Positions 44,703-53,569 of a stretch of DNA of 64,000 nucleotides are shown piece by piece. Origin of the DNA: CAVPJW01 sp963705525 (GTDB taxonomy: Bacteria; Acidobacteriota; Vicinamibacteria; Vicinamibacterales; CAVPJW01); contig CAVPJW010000002.1 in the NCBI GenBank assembly GCA_963705525.1, forward strand, positions 1,426,001 to 1,490,000, read 5' to 3'. The position numbers and the translations under genes are program-made. Position 1 is the first letter of the stretch; the number at the start of each line of letters is the position of its first letter. Under the pieces are notes generated by a model, which worked only from the letters and a program-made list of their open reading frames with translations, was not told where the DNA came from and searched no databases.

Positions 44703-47700
44703 TCATTTGGCAGCCGGTGCAGCTCCCGCGGTCAAGAGCGGCACGCGCTTGCCGCGTAGCATCTTGTTGAGCTCGGCCGTGCCATCCGCGGTGACTTTCT
44801 TCACGTTGCCAAGAATCGTGTCGAGACTGGCCGACTGCTCGGCAAATACTTTGTAGGACTGCTCGGTCGGTTTGCCGTCGCCCGTTTCGACGATCCGCTC
44901 GAGCGCCGCCAGCTTGTTGTTCAACCTGATCGGGAAATTCAGCGGATCCTGCCCGCTTCGGTTGCGCACCTGATACAGCTGTTCCTCGAGGTCGCTCAGC
45001 TGTTTCGCCAGTTGGTCGCCGGCCGCCGAAATTTTCGCGTCCTTCGCCTGATCGGTTCGCTGCTTGATCTGATCCTTGAGACTTCTGATGTCGATGACGG
45101 CACGGTTGGCCTCGCTCACGCGGTCACGAATGCGAATGGCGAAGTCGAACTGCGTCTTCAGGTCGGCCAACGACAGATCGGGCAGACGCGGATCCTTCCC
45201 GACCTCGAAGGCCTGCGTCATCGTCTGGCCGCTCGCTGAGACGCGCGCCTGATAACTACCAGGGACCGCCAGCGGGCCGCGGCCCGGCTCCGCGCCCCAC
45301 AGGATCATCCCGGGAAATTCCACAGCGCCGGGATAACGCAGATTCCAGAGAAACCGATTGAGGCCAGCCTTTGTCGGAACGCGTGGCGCTGGCCGGCGAC
45401 CGGTGATTTCCCGTCCGGGAGGCGGGTTCTTGTCCAGCTTCTCGTTTTCCTCGGCAGTGGCCGAAAAGGTTTGAATGACCAGTCCCTGGGAATCCAGGAT
45501 GTCGATCGTGACCTTGTCAGCCGCCTTCGCCAGGTAGTAGTCGATTCTCGCCGCGTTGCGCTCGCCCTCTGACGGTCCCCCATCTTCGTCGAGCTCCGAC
45601 CACCGTGTGGCCGTTTCCGGCTTGTAGAGATGCACGGCCTTGCTCGAGACCTCGGCCGAGAGTTGCCTGATGGGTGCGAGGCCATCGAGGACATAGAACG
45701 AACGTCCATGCGTCCCGATGACGAGATCGGACTCCTCCACCACGATGCCGTGGACCGGAGTGTCCGGCAGATCGAGTTGCAGCGACTGCCAGTTCGCGCC
45801 GTTGTCGAACGAGACCTGCACACCGTGTTCGGTCCCGACGTACAGAAGGCCGGCGCGCTTCGGATCCTCCCGAATGATCCTTGGGAAATGCCCCGTGGGA
45901 ATGCCGTTGACGATGCGCGTCCAGGTGGCTCCGTAGTCGTCGGTCCTGAAGAGGTACGGCGCGCGATCGTCCATCTGGTACCGGTTCGCCGCGAGATACG
46001 CGGTGCCGGCTTTGTGCGGCGACGCTTCGATGATCGAGATCCGACTGAACTTCGGGAGATCGGGCGGCGTAATCTTCGTCCACTCCTGCCCTTCGTTGCG
46101 CGTGATGTACACCTGCCCGTCGTCCGACCCGGTCCAGATGGTCCCTTTCTCGAGCCTGGACGGCGCGATGGTGAAGATCGTCGCGTACATTTCCGGGCCG
46201 TTCTGATCCTTCGTGATGGGCCCGCCCGAGTCGCCGAGCGTCGTGGGATCCGCATACGTCAGATCGGGACTGATGCGCTCCCAGCTGTGCCCCTCGTTCG
46301 TCGTCTTCCAGAGATGCTGCGACGAGGCGTAGATGGTCCCGGGATCGTGCGGCGAAAAGACGATGGGGAACGTCCATTGCCAGCGTTCGGTGAGGTCGCG
46401 CGCCGGCATGCCCGAGAAGAAATCGGGCCAGATATCGACGTCCTTCAAATGACCGGCCCGACGGTCGTAGCGCGTCAGGAGCGCGCCCTGGCTTCCAGAA
46501 TAGAAGATGTCCGTATTCTGCGGGTGCGGCGCGATGTAGCCGCTTTCCCCTCCGCCGACCGGATATAGATACGAGCCATTGCCATCGCTCGGCACGCACG
46601 CTGTCGAGTTGTCCTGCTGCGCGCCACACACGTGGTAGGGCTGGTGCTTCGTCGTGAACACGTTGTAGAACTGCGCGGTCGGAAAGTCGAGGTCGGTCCA
46701 GGTTTCCCCGCCATTCCACGACACCGTTCCCCCGCCGTCGTTCGCATTGACCATCCGCTTCGAATCGTTCGGCGCAATCCAGAGATCGTGGTTGTCCCCG
46801 TGCGGCACTTTCAAGAGCGTCGGAAATGTTTTTCCGCCGTCGGTGGACTTGAAGAAATCCGTGTTGAGCACGTAGACGACGTCGCGCTCCTTCGGATCCG
46901 CGTAAATCCTCGAGTAGTAAAACGCGCGCTGCCGCAGCTTTCGTTCGTCATTCACCTTCGTCCACGTCCCACCCGCATCGTCCGATCGGAAGACGCCGCC
47001 CTCCTCAGACTCGACGATGGCGTAGACGCGCTTCGAGTCGGCGCCCGACACGGCGATGCCAATCTTGCCGATGAGCCCGGTGGGGAGTCCGGGTGAGCGC
47101 GTGATTTCCGTCCACGTGTCGCCGCCGTTCGTCGACTTGAAGAACCCGCACCCGGGTCCGCCGCTCGAGAGCTGCCAGGGGCGCCGGTAGACTTCCCACA
47201 AGCTTGCGTACAACACGCGAGCGTCGTTGGGATCGATCGCGAGATCGATCGCACCCGTCTGGTCGTTCCTGAACAGAATCTTTTCCCAGGTCTTCCCGCC
47301 GTCTTTCGAACGGAAGACGCCGCGCTCCGCGTGCGGCGCATATGGATGGCCTAGCGCGGCCACGTACACCAGGTCGGGATTCGTTCGATCGATTCGGACC
47401 TTGGCTATCGCCTGCGTATCACGCAGACCGACATTGGTCCATGTTTTCCCGCCGTCGGTGGTCTTGTAGACGCCGTCACCTTGAATCACGTTGCCGCGGA
47501 GCTCGGTCTCGCCCATTCCGACATACACAATGTCGGGATTGGTCTCGGACACCGCGACAGCGCCGACAGAGGAGCTCGTGAAGGCTTTGTCCGAGACCGG
47601 CTTCCATGTGGTGCCACCATCGGTCGTCTTCCAGAGGCCTCCCCCTGTTGCACCGAAGTAGTACTCGAGCGGCCGGCTCGGACTGCCCGCCACGGCGATC

Positions 47701-47894
47701 GAACGACCGCCGCGGTTCGGCCCGATGCTCCGCCATTTCAACGCGGAAAAGAACGACTCTGGATAAGCCGAACCACCGCTGGACGCCGCCTGCCGGCGAT
47801 CCATCCTGGTGGCCTCGATGACCGATCCGGCCGCAATGAGCAGCGCGACGACGACAACGCGAAGCGCGGACTTCGAGCAGTTCACTGACCGCAT
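44703..47894 (-). CDS. Secreted sortilin/BNR-repeat beta-propeller protein, second copy
   Basis: 1,063 residues from the ATG at 47894, which begins a signal peptide (SKSALRVVVVALLIAAGSV). Asp-box repeats: KTTDGGTTW, KTTDGGKTW, RSKDGGKTW, KSTNGGDTW, RSDDAGGTW, KTTNEGHSW, ITRNEGQEW, RTDDYGATW. The N-terminal propeller signature (LKWRSIGPNRGGRSIAVAG) parallels LKWRYIGPSGNRAIAVAG of the protein at 13450-16683, and both end with the same beta plus helical-tail arrangement (LKDQIKQRTDQAKDAKISA). They are ancient paralogues, perhaps binding proteins or peptidase/glycosidase accessories outside the cell. Confidence 0.85.
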   Translation of the reverse strand: MRSVNCSKSALRVVVVALLIAAGSVIEATRMDRRQAASSGGSAYPESFFSALKWRSIGPNRGGRSIAVAGSPSRPLEYYFGATGGGLWKTTDGGTTWKPVSDKAFTSSSVGAVAVSETNPDIVYVGMGETELRGNVIQGDGVYKTTDGGKTWTNVGLRDTQAIAKVRIDRTNPDLVYVAALGHPYAPHAERGVFRSKDGGKTWEKILFRNDQTGAIDLAIDPNDARVLYASLWEVYRRPWQLSSGGPGCGFFKSTNGGDTWTEITRSPGLPTGLIGKIGIAVSGADSKRVYAIVESEEGGVFRSDDAGGTWTKVNDERKLRQRAFYYSRIYADPKERDVVYVLNTDFFKSTDGGKTFPTLLKVPHGDNHDLWIAPNDSKRMVNANDGGGTVSWNGGETWTDLDFPTAQFYNVFTTKHQPYHVCGAQQDNSTACVPSDGNGSYLYPVGGGESGYIAPHPQNTDIFYSGSQGALLTRYDRRAGHLKDVDIWPDFFSGMPARDLTERWQWTFPIVFSPHDPGTIYASSQHLWKTTNEGHSWERISPDLTYADPTTLGDSGGPITKDQNGPEMYATIFTIAPSRLEKGTIWTGSDDGQVYITRNEGQEWTKITPPDLPKFSRISIIEASPHKAGTAYLAANRYQMDDRAPYLFRTDDYGATWTRIVNGIPTGHFPRIIREDPKRAGLLYVGTEHGVQVSFDNGANWQSLQLDLPDTPVHGIVVEESDLVIGTHGRSFYVLDGLAPIRQLSAEVSSKAVHLYKPETATRWSELDEDGGPSEGERNAARIDYYLAKAADKVTIDILDSQGLVIQTFSATAEENEKLDKNPPPGREITGRRPAPRVPTKAGLNRFLWNLRYPGAVEFPGMILWGAEPGRGPLAVPGSYQARVSASGQTMTQAFEVGKDPRLPDLSLADLKTQFDFAIRIRDRVSEANRAVIDIRSLKDQIKQRTDQAKDAKISAAGDQLAKQLSDLEEQLYQVRNRSGQDPLNFPIRLNNKLAALERIVETGDGKPTEQSYKVFAEQSASLDTILGNVKKVTADGTAELNKMLRGKRVPLLTAGAAPAAK

Positions 47895-48101
47895 GGGCCT
47901 GTCCTCACCTGGAAAAATGCTCGTCGGGCGGCGACGAGGATCTACGGGGTCCGATGGTATCGCGCAGGAGGGTACCACCGTCGTCAACGCGCGGCAATCC
48001 GCGGCGGTTTCTTCGGGTCTGGCGCGTGACCCGCGACGACCGTCGTTTGCCGCCATCTCCGGGCCTGGAGTACACTCCGCGGAGTTGCGGCACATTCACC
48101 T

Positions 48102-48392
48102 ATGACCCAAGAGGAAAAGCAGGCCGCGCGCGAAGCGGCGCGCATTCATCTCCTCGAGTTTCTTCGCATCCTCCGGAGCTTTCCCGACCCGCATCAGGTC
48201 AGCAAGCCCGTCTACGAATCCGAGCAGCTCGAGAAGGCGCTTCAGGCGTTCCACATGGAAGCGATCCGGTTCCGCATCTACAGCCTCGATCGGTTCGTCA
48301 ACGATCGCAATTCGGTGGCCACAGCGGAAGCGCGTCAGACCTTCGGCGAGCTCAAGAAAGCCTTGGAGGCCGCCGGCTTCCAGACGCGCTGA
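48102..48392 (+). CDS. Small helical protein, unknown
   Basis: 96 residues, almost entirely helical and charged: MTQEEKQAAREAARIHLLEF, then EQLEKALQAFHMEAIRFRIY and ARQTFGELKKALEAAGF. No signal peptide, so cytoplasmic. No family recognised. The well-patterned heptad-like hydrophobics support a genuine protein. It lies divergent from the BNR gene and 48 bp before the esterase. Confidence 0.65.
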   Translation: MTQEEKQAAREAARIHLLEFLRILRSFPDPHQVSKPVYESEQLEKALQAFHMEAIRFRIYSLDRFVNDRNSVATAEARQTFGELKKALEAAGFQTR

Positions 48393-48440
48393 CACACGCG
48401 GCGCGGCGAACCCGACAGCCGGCTCCACCAGCTTCAGCAC

Positions 48441-49229
48441 ATGACGTCAACGCACGATGGCGCCCGTGGTCGTGTCCTCCTGCTCGCGGGCGTGCACTCG
48501 CCCCAGCGGAACAACACACGCGACCTTCACCTCTATCTCCCGCCGTCGTATCCGTCGTCTTCGCGGCGCTATCCCGTCATTTACATGCAGGACGGTCAGA
48601 ATCTCTTCGATCCAATTCTGGCCTTTCTCGACGACTGGGGCGTTGACGGTGTCATGGACCGGGCGAGTGCCGACGGTCTCGAAGCCATCATCGTCGGTGT
48701 GCCGAACATGGGGACCGAGCGATTTGCCGAGTACAGCCCGTTTCCCGATCGGCGACATGCCGGCGGCGATGGTCACGCATACCTGCGGTTCCTGATCGAC
48801 ACCGTCAAACCGCGGATCGATCGGGAGTTTCGATCGCGACCGGAACCGGTGGCGACGGGAATCTTCGGCTCCTCGATGGGCGGATTGATCAGCCTTTACG
48901 CGTTCCTTCATTATTCCCACGTGTTTGGCTTCGCGGGCGTGATGAGCCCCGCGCTGTGGTTTGCCGGGCGCGCGATCTTCAGGGATGTCGAGGAGACGCC
49001 GTTCGTGCCGGGGCGGATCTATCTCGACGTCGGAACATCCGAGGGTCGCTTCGCGTTGTGGGACGTGCGGCGGATGCGGAAGCTGCTCGAAGCCAAGGGC
49101 TACAAGCGAGGCGCACTGCTTTCGTATTTTGAGGATCGCGGAGGACGTCACACGGAACGCGCGTGGGCGAAACGCCTGCCGGCAGCGCTGGCGTTTCTCC
49201 TGCCGCCGGCCGAAGACGCTGATCGGTGA
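48441..49229 (+). CDS. Putative esterase (alpha/beta hydrolase, esterase-D/CE1 type)
   Basis: 262 residues with no signal peptide. LHLYLPPSYPSSSRRYPVIY and MQDGQNLFDP open the fold, and Ser145 in TGIFGSSMGGLISLYAFLHY is the nucleophile in a GxSxG elbow. FDDxGGRH-like sequence near the end (SYFEDRGGRHTERAWAKRL) supplies the histidine. This is the putative-esterase family that includes enterochelin esterases and feruloyl/acetyl esterases. The cytoplasmic location argues for a small-molecule ester. A family A copy follows its stop by 8 nt. Confidence 0.83.
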   Translation: MTSTHDGARGRVLLLAGVHSPQRNNTRDLHLYLPPSYPSSSRRYPVIYMQDGQNLFDPILAFLDDWGVDGVMDRASADGLEAIIVGVPNMGTERFAEYSPFPDRRHAGGDGHAYLRFLIDTVKPRIDREFRSRPEPVATGIFGSSMGGLISLYAFLHYSHVFGFAGVMSPALWFAGRAIFRDVEETPFVPGRIYLDVGTSEGRFALWDVRRMRKLLEAKGYKRGALLSYFEDRGGRHTERAWAKRLPAALAFLLPPAEDADR

Positions 49230-49237
49230 TGTCCCGG

Positions 49238-49297
49238 TAGTGGGGTCAGTTTGGCTATGCGGCTGCGGGTCGGCCGCGCAGCCGAGGTGACCCACTA
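49238..49297. repeat. Family A 3'-end elements forming a perfect-layout palindrome
   Basis: A plus copy starts TAGTGGGGTCAGTTTGGC at 49238 (8 nt after the esterase stop). A minus copy starts TAGTGGGTCACCTCGGCTGC at 49297, where its TAG is the stop codon of the ABC permease gene. The two share the GC-rich centre and form one hairpin between the convergent genes. Confidence 0.75.
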
Positions 49298-50368
49298 TCG
49301 CCAGCGAAAGATCTTGAGCGCCACGCCGAATCCCACCGCCCCCCAGACTCCCAGCACGAGCACCTGACGGCCAAGCGCCGCGAGAGACGCGCCGTCCAGC
49401 ATCACTCCCCGGAGCGCCTCGTTCAGCGCGGTCAACGGCAGCGCGCGGATGAACGGCTGCATCGCCTCTGGAAAATTCGACGCCGAGAAGAAGACGCCGG
49501 ACAAAAGCCACATCGGGAGCATGACGACGTTGAGCAGTCCGGACACGGCTTCGACCGTTCGCGCGCGACTGGCTACCAGCAGGCCGACGCCGCCAAACGA
49601 GGCGGCGCCGAGGAACGCGATCGCGGTCAGCGAGATGATCGATCCCCGCATGGGCACGTGAAACGCGAGGATCGAGAAAATCAGGAGCGCCGATACCTCC
49701 AGCCCGAGAAAGACCAGCCGCCCCAGCGCGTGCGACAGGAGATAGTCGCTTTTGCGCATGGGCGTGGCGATCAGCCGCTTGAGCAGCTTTCGCGTGCGCG
49801 CCTGCACGATGGAGAAACTGACGCTCCAGAGCCCGGTGCTCATGATGTTCATGCCCAGGAGCCCTGGGACGAGCCAGTCGATGTAGCGCGATCCTTCCGC
49901 GACGACCTCTTCGGTCCGGGCCGTCCAGCGATCGGCGCGTCCCGAGGCTCGCTGCAGGACGTCGTCCACCGTCATCCGCGCGAGGCGGCTCTCCGTCCTG
50001 GTCGGATCGTAGCGATAGGTCGGCGGGGTGCCAGGAATCACGACGAGCTGCACGTCGCCCTTGCGGAGCGCCGCCTCGACGTGATCCACAGGGAGAATCC
50101 GGACACTGACACTCGGCGACGACCCGAGCGGCGCGATCACCGCCTGCGCGGCAGGTCCATCCTGAACGCCGACGTACACGAGTTCGGGCCCACGATTGCG
50201 GAAGGCAATGCCGAGCGCGCAGGCCATCAGGATCGGAAAGGCAAAGACCCAGAAGACCGCCTCCGGCTCGCGCAGGAATTCGCGGACCCTGACGGATGTC
50301 AGCTCGAGAATCGGATGATGAGCGCCGCCACGATCCATGGCTCGGATGATCATCTGCATTCTTGGCAT
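49295..50368 (-). CDS. ABC-2 type transporter permease
   Basis: 357 residues. A cytoplasmic N-terminus (ELTSVRVREFLREPEAVFWV) leads to a first membrane helix, a large extracytoplasmic loop (about residues 60-165) and five more helices, including WLVPGLLGMNIMSTGLWSVS and the signature around ARTRKLLKRLIATPMRKSDY. This is the ABC-2 exporter pattern with the six-helix membrane domain, as in drug, polysaccharide or lipid exporters. It begins 4 bp... after the ATPase stop at 50373, so the pair is one operon. Substrate unknown. Confidence 0.87.
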   Translation of the reverse strand: MPRMQMIIRAMDRGGAHHPILELTSVRVREFLREPEAVFWVFAFPILMACALGIAFRNRGPELVYVGVQDGPAAQAVIAPLGSSPSVSVRILPVDHVEAALRKGDVQLVVIPGTPPTYRYDPTRTESRLARMTVDDVLQRASGRADRWTARTEEVVAEGSRYIDWLVPGLLGMNIMSTGLWSVSFSIVQARTRKLLKRLIATPMRKSDYLLSHALGRLVFLGLEVSALLIFSILAFHVPMRGSIISLTAIAFLGAASFGGVGLLVASRARTVEAVSGLLNVVMLPMWLLSGVFFSASNFPEAMQPFIRALPLTALNEALRGVMLDGASLAALGRQVLVLGVWGAVGFGVALKIFRWR

Positions 50369-50372
50369 CGGG

Positions 50373-51320
50373 CTACGTGTCTCTCAAGTGCCGGCCGGTC
50401 AGCGACACGAAGACATCCTCGAGCGTCGCATGATGCGTCGTCAGCTGCGACAGCGCCGAGTCGCACCGGTCGAGCTCGTCGAGGAGCGCCGGGATCGCCA
50501 GGTGCACTTCCGACGCCGTCAGGGAGGTCAACCCGTCGTCGGTGTGCACGTCGCGAACCCCAGGCAGGCGCGCCAGCTGTTCACGCGTCGGAACGGCGCG
50601 CCCCTCCTCGACTCTGAATTCGATGACGTGCTCTGCGCCGAGGCTCGCGATCAGATGCTTCGGCGTGTCGAGGGCAATCACCTTGCCGTGATCGACCACG
50701 GCGACGCGATCGCAGAGCGACTCCGCTTCGTCCATGTAGTGCGTCGTCAGGAGGATGGTGCCGCCGTCGCGCCGGAACGCTTCGAGCAGCGACCAGAGCT
50801 GGCGCCGCGACTGCGGATCGAGCCCGGTCGTGGGTTCATCGAGAAACAGAAGCTCGGGACGGCTGACGAGCGCACACGCCACCGCGAGCCTCTGGCGCTG
50901 CCCGCCCGAGAGCTTGCTTACCCAGCTCGATCGCTTGGACTCGAGCTCGACGAGCTCCAGCACTTCCGACACCGACCGTCCCTGCCGGTAGAACGAGCGA
51001 AACAGTCGGATCGTTTCCTCGACGGTCAGCTTGTCGGCGAGCTGTGTTTCCTGGAGTTGAATGCCCAGCCGCTCGCGGAGCGCCTTGTCGTTCGTGCCCC
51101 ACTGCATGCCGAGCACTTCGACGCTGCCGGCGTCGGGTTGCAGAAGGCCCTCGAGGATCTCGATCGTCGTCGTCTTGCCGGCGCCGTTCGGCCCGAGCAG
51201 GCCGAAGCATTCCCCGCGGTCGATTTCGAGATCGAGCCCGTTCACCGCGAGGACATCGTCGTACCGCTTGACCAGGCCCGACGCGCGGAGCGCGGTCGAC
51301 GAGGCACTTGACGTAGACAC
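50373..51320 (-). CDS. ABC transporter ATP-binding protein (DrrA-like)
   Basis: 315 residues from the GTG at 51320. Walker A GPNGAGKTTT, Q-loop in RLGIQLQETQLAD, signature KLSGGQRQRLAVACAL, Walker B LLFLDEPTTGLDP and H-loop LLTTHYMDEAE are all intact. A C-terminal DUF4162-like extension (about residues 225-310, EFRVEEGRAVPTREQLARLP) is typical of export ATPases of the DrrA type. It works with the permease encoded directly downstream. Confidence 0.92.
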   Translation of the reverse strand: MSTSSASSTALRASGLVKRYDDVLAVNGLDLEIDRGECFGLLGPNGAGKTTTIEILEGLLQPDAGSVEVLGMQWGTNDKALRERLGIQLQETQLADKLTVEETIRLFRSFYRQGRSVSEVLELVELESKRSSWVSKLSGGQRQRLAVACALVSRPELLFLDEPTTGLDPQSRRQLWSLLEAFRRDGGTILLTTHYMDEAESLCDRVAVVDHGKVIALDTPKHLIASLGAEHVIEFRVEEGRAVPTREQLARLPGVRDVHTDDGLTSLTASEVHLAIPALLDELDRCDSALSQLTTHHATLEDVFVSLTGRHLRDT

Positions 51321-51427
51321 CTGACGATTCTGACACAAGATCCTGCGCCGGCACGTGCAGTTACACCGTGCAATGCGCGCCGCGTTCGTTTGCGTCCCGT
51401 CGCCGCAGCTTATAGACTGAGAAGAGA

Positions 51428-52114
51428 ATGACGGACACGTGCACCGTCATCATCGGAGCCGCCGAACTGCTGCCCGCGCTGAAAGACCGCTCGCAGTCAA
51501 CGGGCGACGTGCTGACATTCGGCGACGATGAGACTGCCAGGGCCCTCGAAGCGATCATCGCGCGGCGACCCGCCGTCGTCGCGCTCGAACGCGTGTTCGC
51601 CGCCACATCTCGCGGCGCCGCGTTGATCGTCCGGCTGCGCTCGGATCCGACGCTCGCCGACTCAGAGATCCGGGTGATGTCCCACGACAGCGATTACGTT
51701 CGCGTGCGCCGGAAGGCCGGACCGCCCACGGCAGCCCCGGCTAAGCTTCAGACCTCGAAGACCGCCGCTGCGGCCGCTTCCAAGACGCCGCTCGATTATC
51801 GAGGCACGCGGCGGGCCGCGCGAATCAAGATCGCCGGGGCCGTCGAGGTGCGGCTCGATGGCAGCCAGGCGACGCTGATCGACATGTCAACGCTCGGAGC
51901 GCAGGTGGTGTCGCCAACGATCCTTCGGCCGAATCAACGCGTGAGGATGACGCTCCCGGATGCGGCGAGCGTGCGGATCAACGGGATTGTGGCGTGGGCC
52001 TCGTTCGAGCTGCCCCGTCGGAATACGCCCGCTCAGTATCGCGCCGGCATCGAGTTCCACGGAGCGAATGTGGAAGCGCTCGAGAGGTTCATCGAAGAAC
52101 ACAGGGAGCGGTGA
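51428..52114 (+). CDS. PilZ-domain protein
   Basis: 228 residues: an N-terminal receiver-like alpha/beta region without a clear phospho-Asp (about residues 1-85), an Ala/Lys/Thr linker, and a PilZ domain (about 122-226). The PilZ part has the RxxxR-type element in YRGTRRAARIKIAGAVEVRL and the D-x-S-x-x-G motif LIDMSTLGAQVVS, the residues that bind cyclic-di-GMP. It is a plausible c-di-GMP effector in the cytoplasm. It converges on purA with a heptamer repeat array between. Confidence 0.82.
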   Translation: MTDTCTVIIGAAELLPALKDRSQSTGDVLTFGDDETARALEAIIARRPAVVALERVFAATSRGAALIVRLRSDPTLADSEIRVMSHDSDYVRVRRKAGPPTAAPAKLQTSKTAAAAASKTPLDYRGTRRAARIKIAGAVEVRLDGSQATLIDMSTLGAQVVSPTILRPNQRVRMTLPDAASVRINGIVAWASFELPRRNTPAQYRAGIEFHGANVEALERFIEEHRER

Positions 52115-52130
52115 ACGCGGAACTACGAAT

Positions 52131-52219
52131 AGTTCTTTGTTCTTTGTTCCTGGTGCTTAGTTCCTAGTAAGAACCAAGAACTCGCACTAAGCACTAGGAA
52201 CTGAGAACCAAGAACTTCG
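52131..52219. repeat. Family B inverted heptamer arms between PilZ and purA genes
   Basis: Plus-strand AGTTCTT, TGTTCTT, TGTTCCT, GGTGCTT, AGTTCCT units are followed by inverse AAGAACC, AAGAACT, TAAGCAC units up to the purA stop. The arms can pair around a short centre (AGTAAG). The layout is the same as at 29066 and 58027. Confidence 0.78.
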
Positions 52220-53521
52220 TCAGTTCCTCGCCGCGCTCCCAAACCAATGCGCGACCAGTGAATCGTCCCGAATGATCGTGTCGCTCCGTTCCGATCCCGT
52301 CGAGACGATGGCCACGGGCACACCGCTCACCTCTTCGAGGCGGGCAATGTAGCGACGAGCTTCGGCGGGCAGCTCGGCGAATCGACGCACGCCGCTCGTC
52401 GGACGCGACCACCCGGGCAGCGTTTCGTACACGGGCTCACACTCCGAGAGCAGTTTCAAATCCGCGGGGAACTCGGAGATCGTCTTATCTTTCCACCGGT
52501 AGTCGGTGCACACCTGAATCTCGTCCAGCCCGTCGAGCACGTCGAGCTTCGTCAGCGCCAGACCGCCGAGGCCATTGATGCGGGCGGCGTAGCGGACCGC
52601 CACCGCGTCGTACCAGCCGCAGCGCCGGGGACGACCCGTAACGGCGCCGTATTCCTTTCCGCTTTCCCGCAGACGATCGCCCATCGCGCCCGACAGTTCA
52701 GTCGGGAGCGGCCCCTCGCCGACCCGCGTCGTGTACGCCTTGGCAACGCCGAGCACGCCATCGATGACGCGCGGCCCGACGCCGAGACCGGTGCACACGC
52801 CGCCGACCGAGGCGTTCGACGAGGTCACGAAGGGATAGGTCCCGTGGTCGATGTCGAGAAACGTGCCCTGCGCGCCCTCGAAAAGAACCGATCGGCCCTC
52901 GGCCATCGCGCGCGCCAGGAAGAGCGACACGTCGGTCGCCCAGGGCATGATCTTCGCCGCATCGGTTCGCAGCTGCTCGTAGACCGGCCGCCAGTCGGTC
53001 GAATCGCCGACGAGCCGGTTCCGCGCGCTGACGTTCTCGCGCACGAGATGTTCGAGCGCCGCGAGATCGGCGAGGTCGCAGATGCGGATGCCGCGGCGCC
53101 CTACCTTGTCTTCGTACGCCGGCCCGATGCCGCGCGAGGTCGTGCCGATCTTCCGTTCACCTCGCCGGGCTTCCGCCAGAAGGTCGAGATCGCGGTGATA
53201 AGAAAGGATCAGGTGCGCCTTTTCGCTGATGACCAGGCGATTCCCGGCATCGATGCCGACCGCCTTCAGCTCTTCGATCTCCGAAAACAGCGCGCGCGGA
53301 TCGACGACGACACCGTTGCCGATGGCGCAGGTGACGCCCTCGTGGAGGATGCCCGAGGGAATGAGGCGCAGCACGAAGCGCTGGCCGCGCACGTAGACCG
53401 TGTGCCCGGCGTTGTGTCCACCCTGATACCGCGCGACGATCGAAAATCCTGGCGTGAGGAGATCGACGATTTTTCCCTTGCCTTCGTCACCCCACTGCGC
53501 GCCGAGAACGGCTATATTCAT
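52220..53521 (-). CDS. purA: Adenylosuccinate synthase
   Basis: 433 residues from the ATG at 53521. It catalyses GTP-dependent formation of adenylosuccinate from IMP and aspartate, the first committed step to AMP. Motifs: the GTP loop WGDEGKGK at 10-17, KIGTTSRGIGPAYEDKVGRR, EGAQGTFLDIDHGTYPFVTS, and TRVGEGPLPTEL; GxRRCGWYDAVA appears as RRCGWYDAVAVRYA. Length is as expected for bacterial PurA. It is divergent from hutH with only 48 bp between. Confidence 0.97.
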   Translation of the reverse strand: MNIAVLGAQWGDEGKGKIVDLLTPGFSIVARYQGGHNAGHTVYVRGQRFVLRLIPSGILHEGVTCAIGNGVVVDPRALFSEIEELKAVGIDAGNRLVISEKAHLILSYHRDLDLLAEARRGERKIGTTSRGIGPAYEDKVGRRGIRICDLADLAALEHLVRENVSARNRLVGDSTDWRPVYEQLRTDAAKIMPWATDVSLFLARAMAEGRSVLFEGAQGTFLDIDHGTYPFVTSSNASVGGVCTGLGVGPRVIDGVLGVAKAYTTRVGEGPLPTELSGAMGDRLRESGKEYGAVTGRPRRCGWYDAVAVRYAARINGLGGLALTKLDVLDGLDEIQVCTDYRWKDKTISEFPADLKLLSECEPVYETLPGWSRPTSGVRRFAELPAEARRYIARLEEVSGVPVAIVSTGSERSDTIIRDDSLVAHWFGSAARN

Positions 53522-53569
53522 AGGCGTGCACATTCTACCTTCACGGTTCCATCTCCTGCACGTCGAACC

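Noticed and set aside
52844..53569. Upstream extension of the hutH frame
   Set aside because: Lies antisense to purA and is not protein-like; HutH homology begins at the ATG at 53570.
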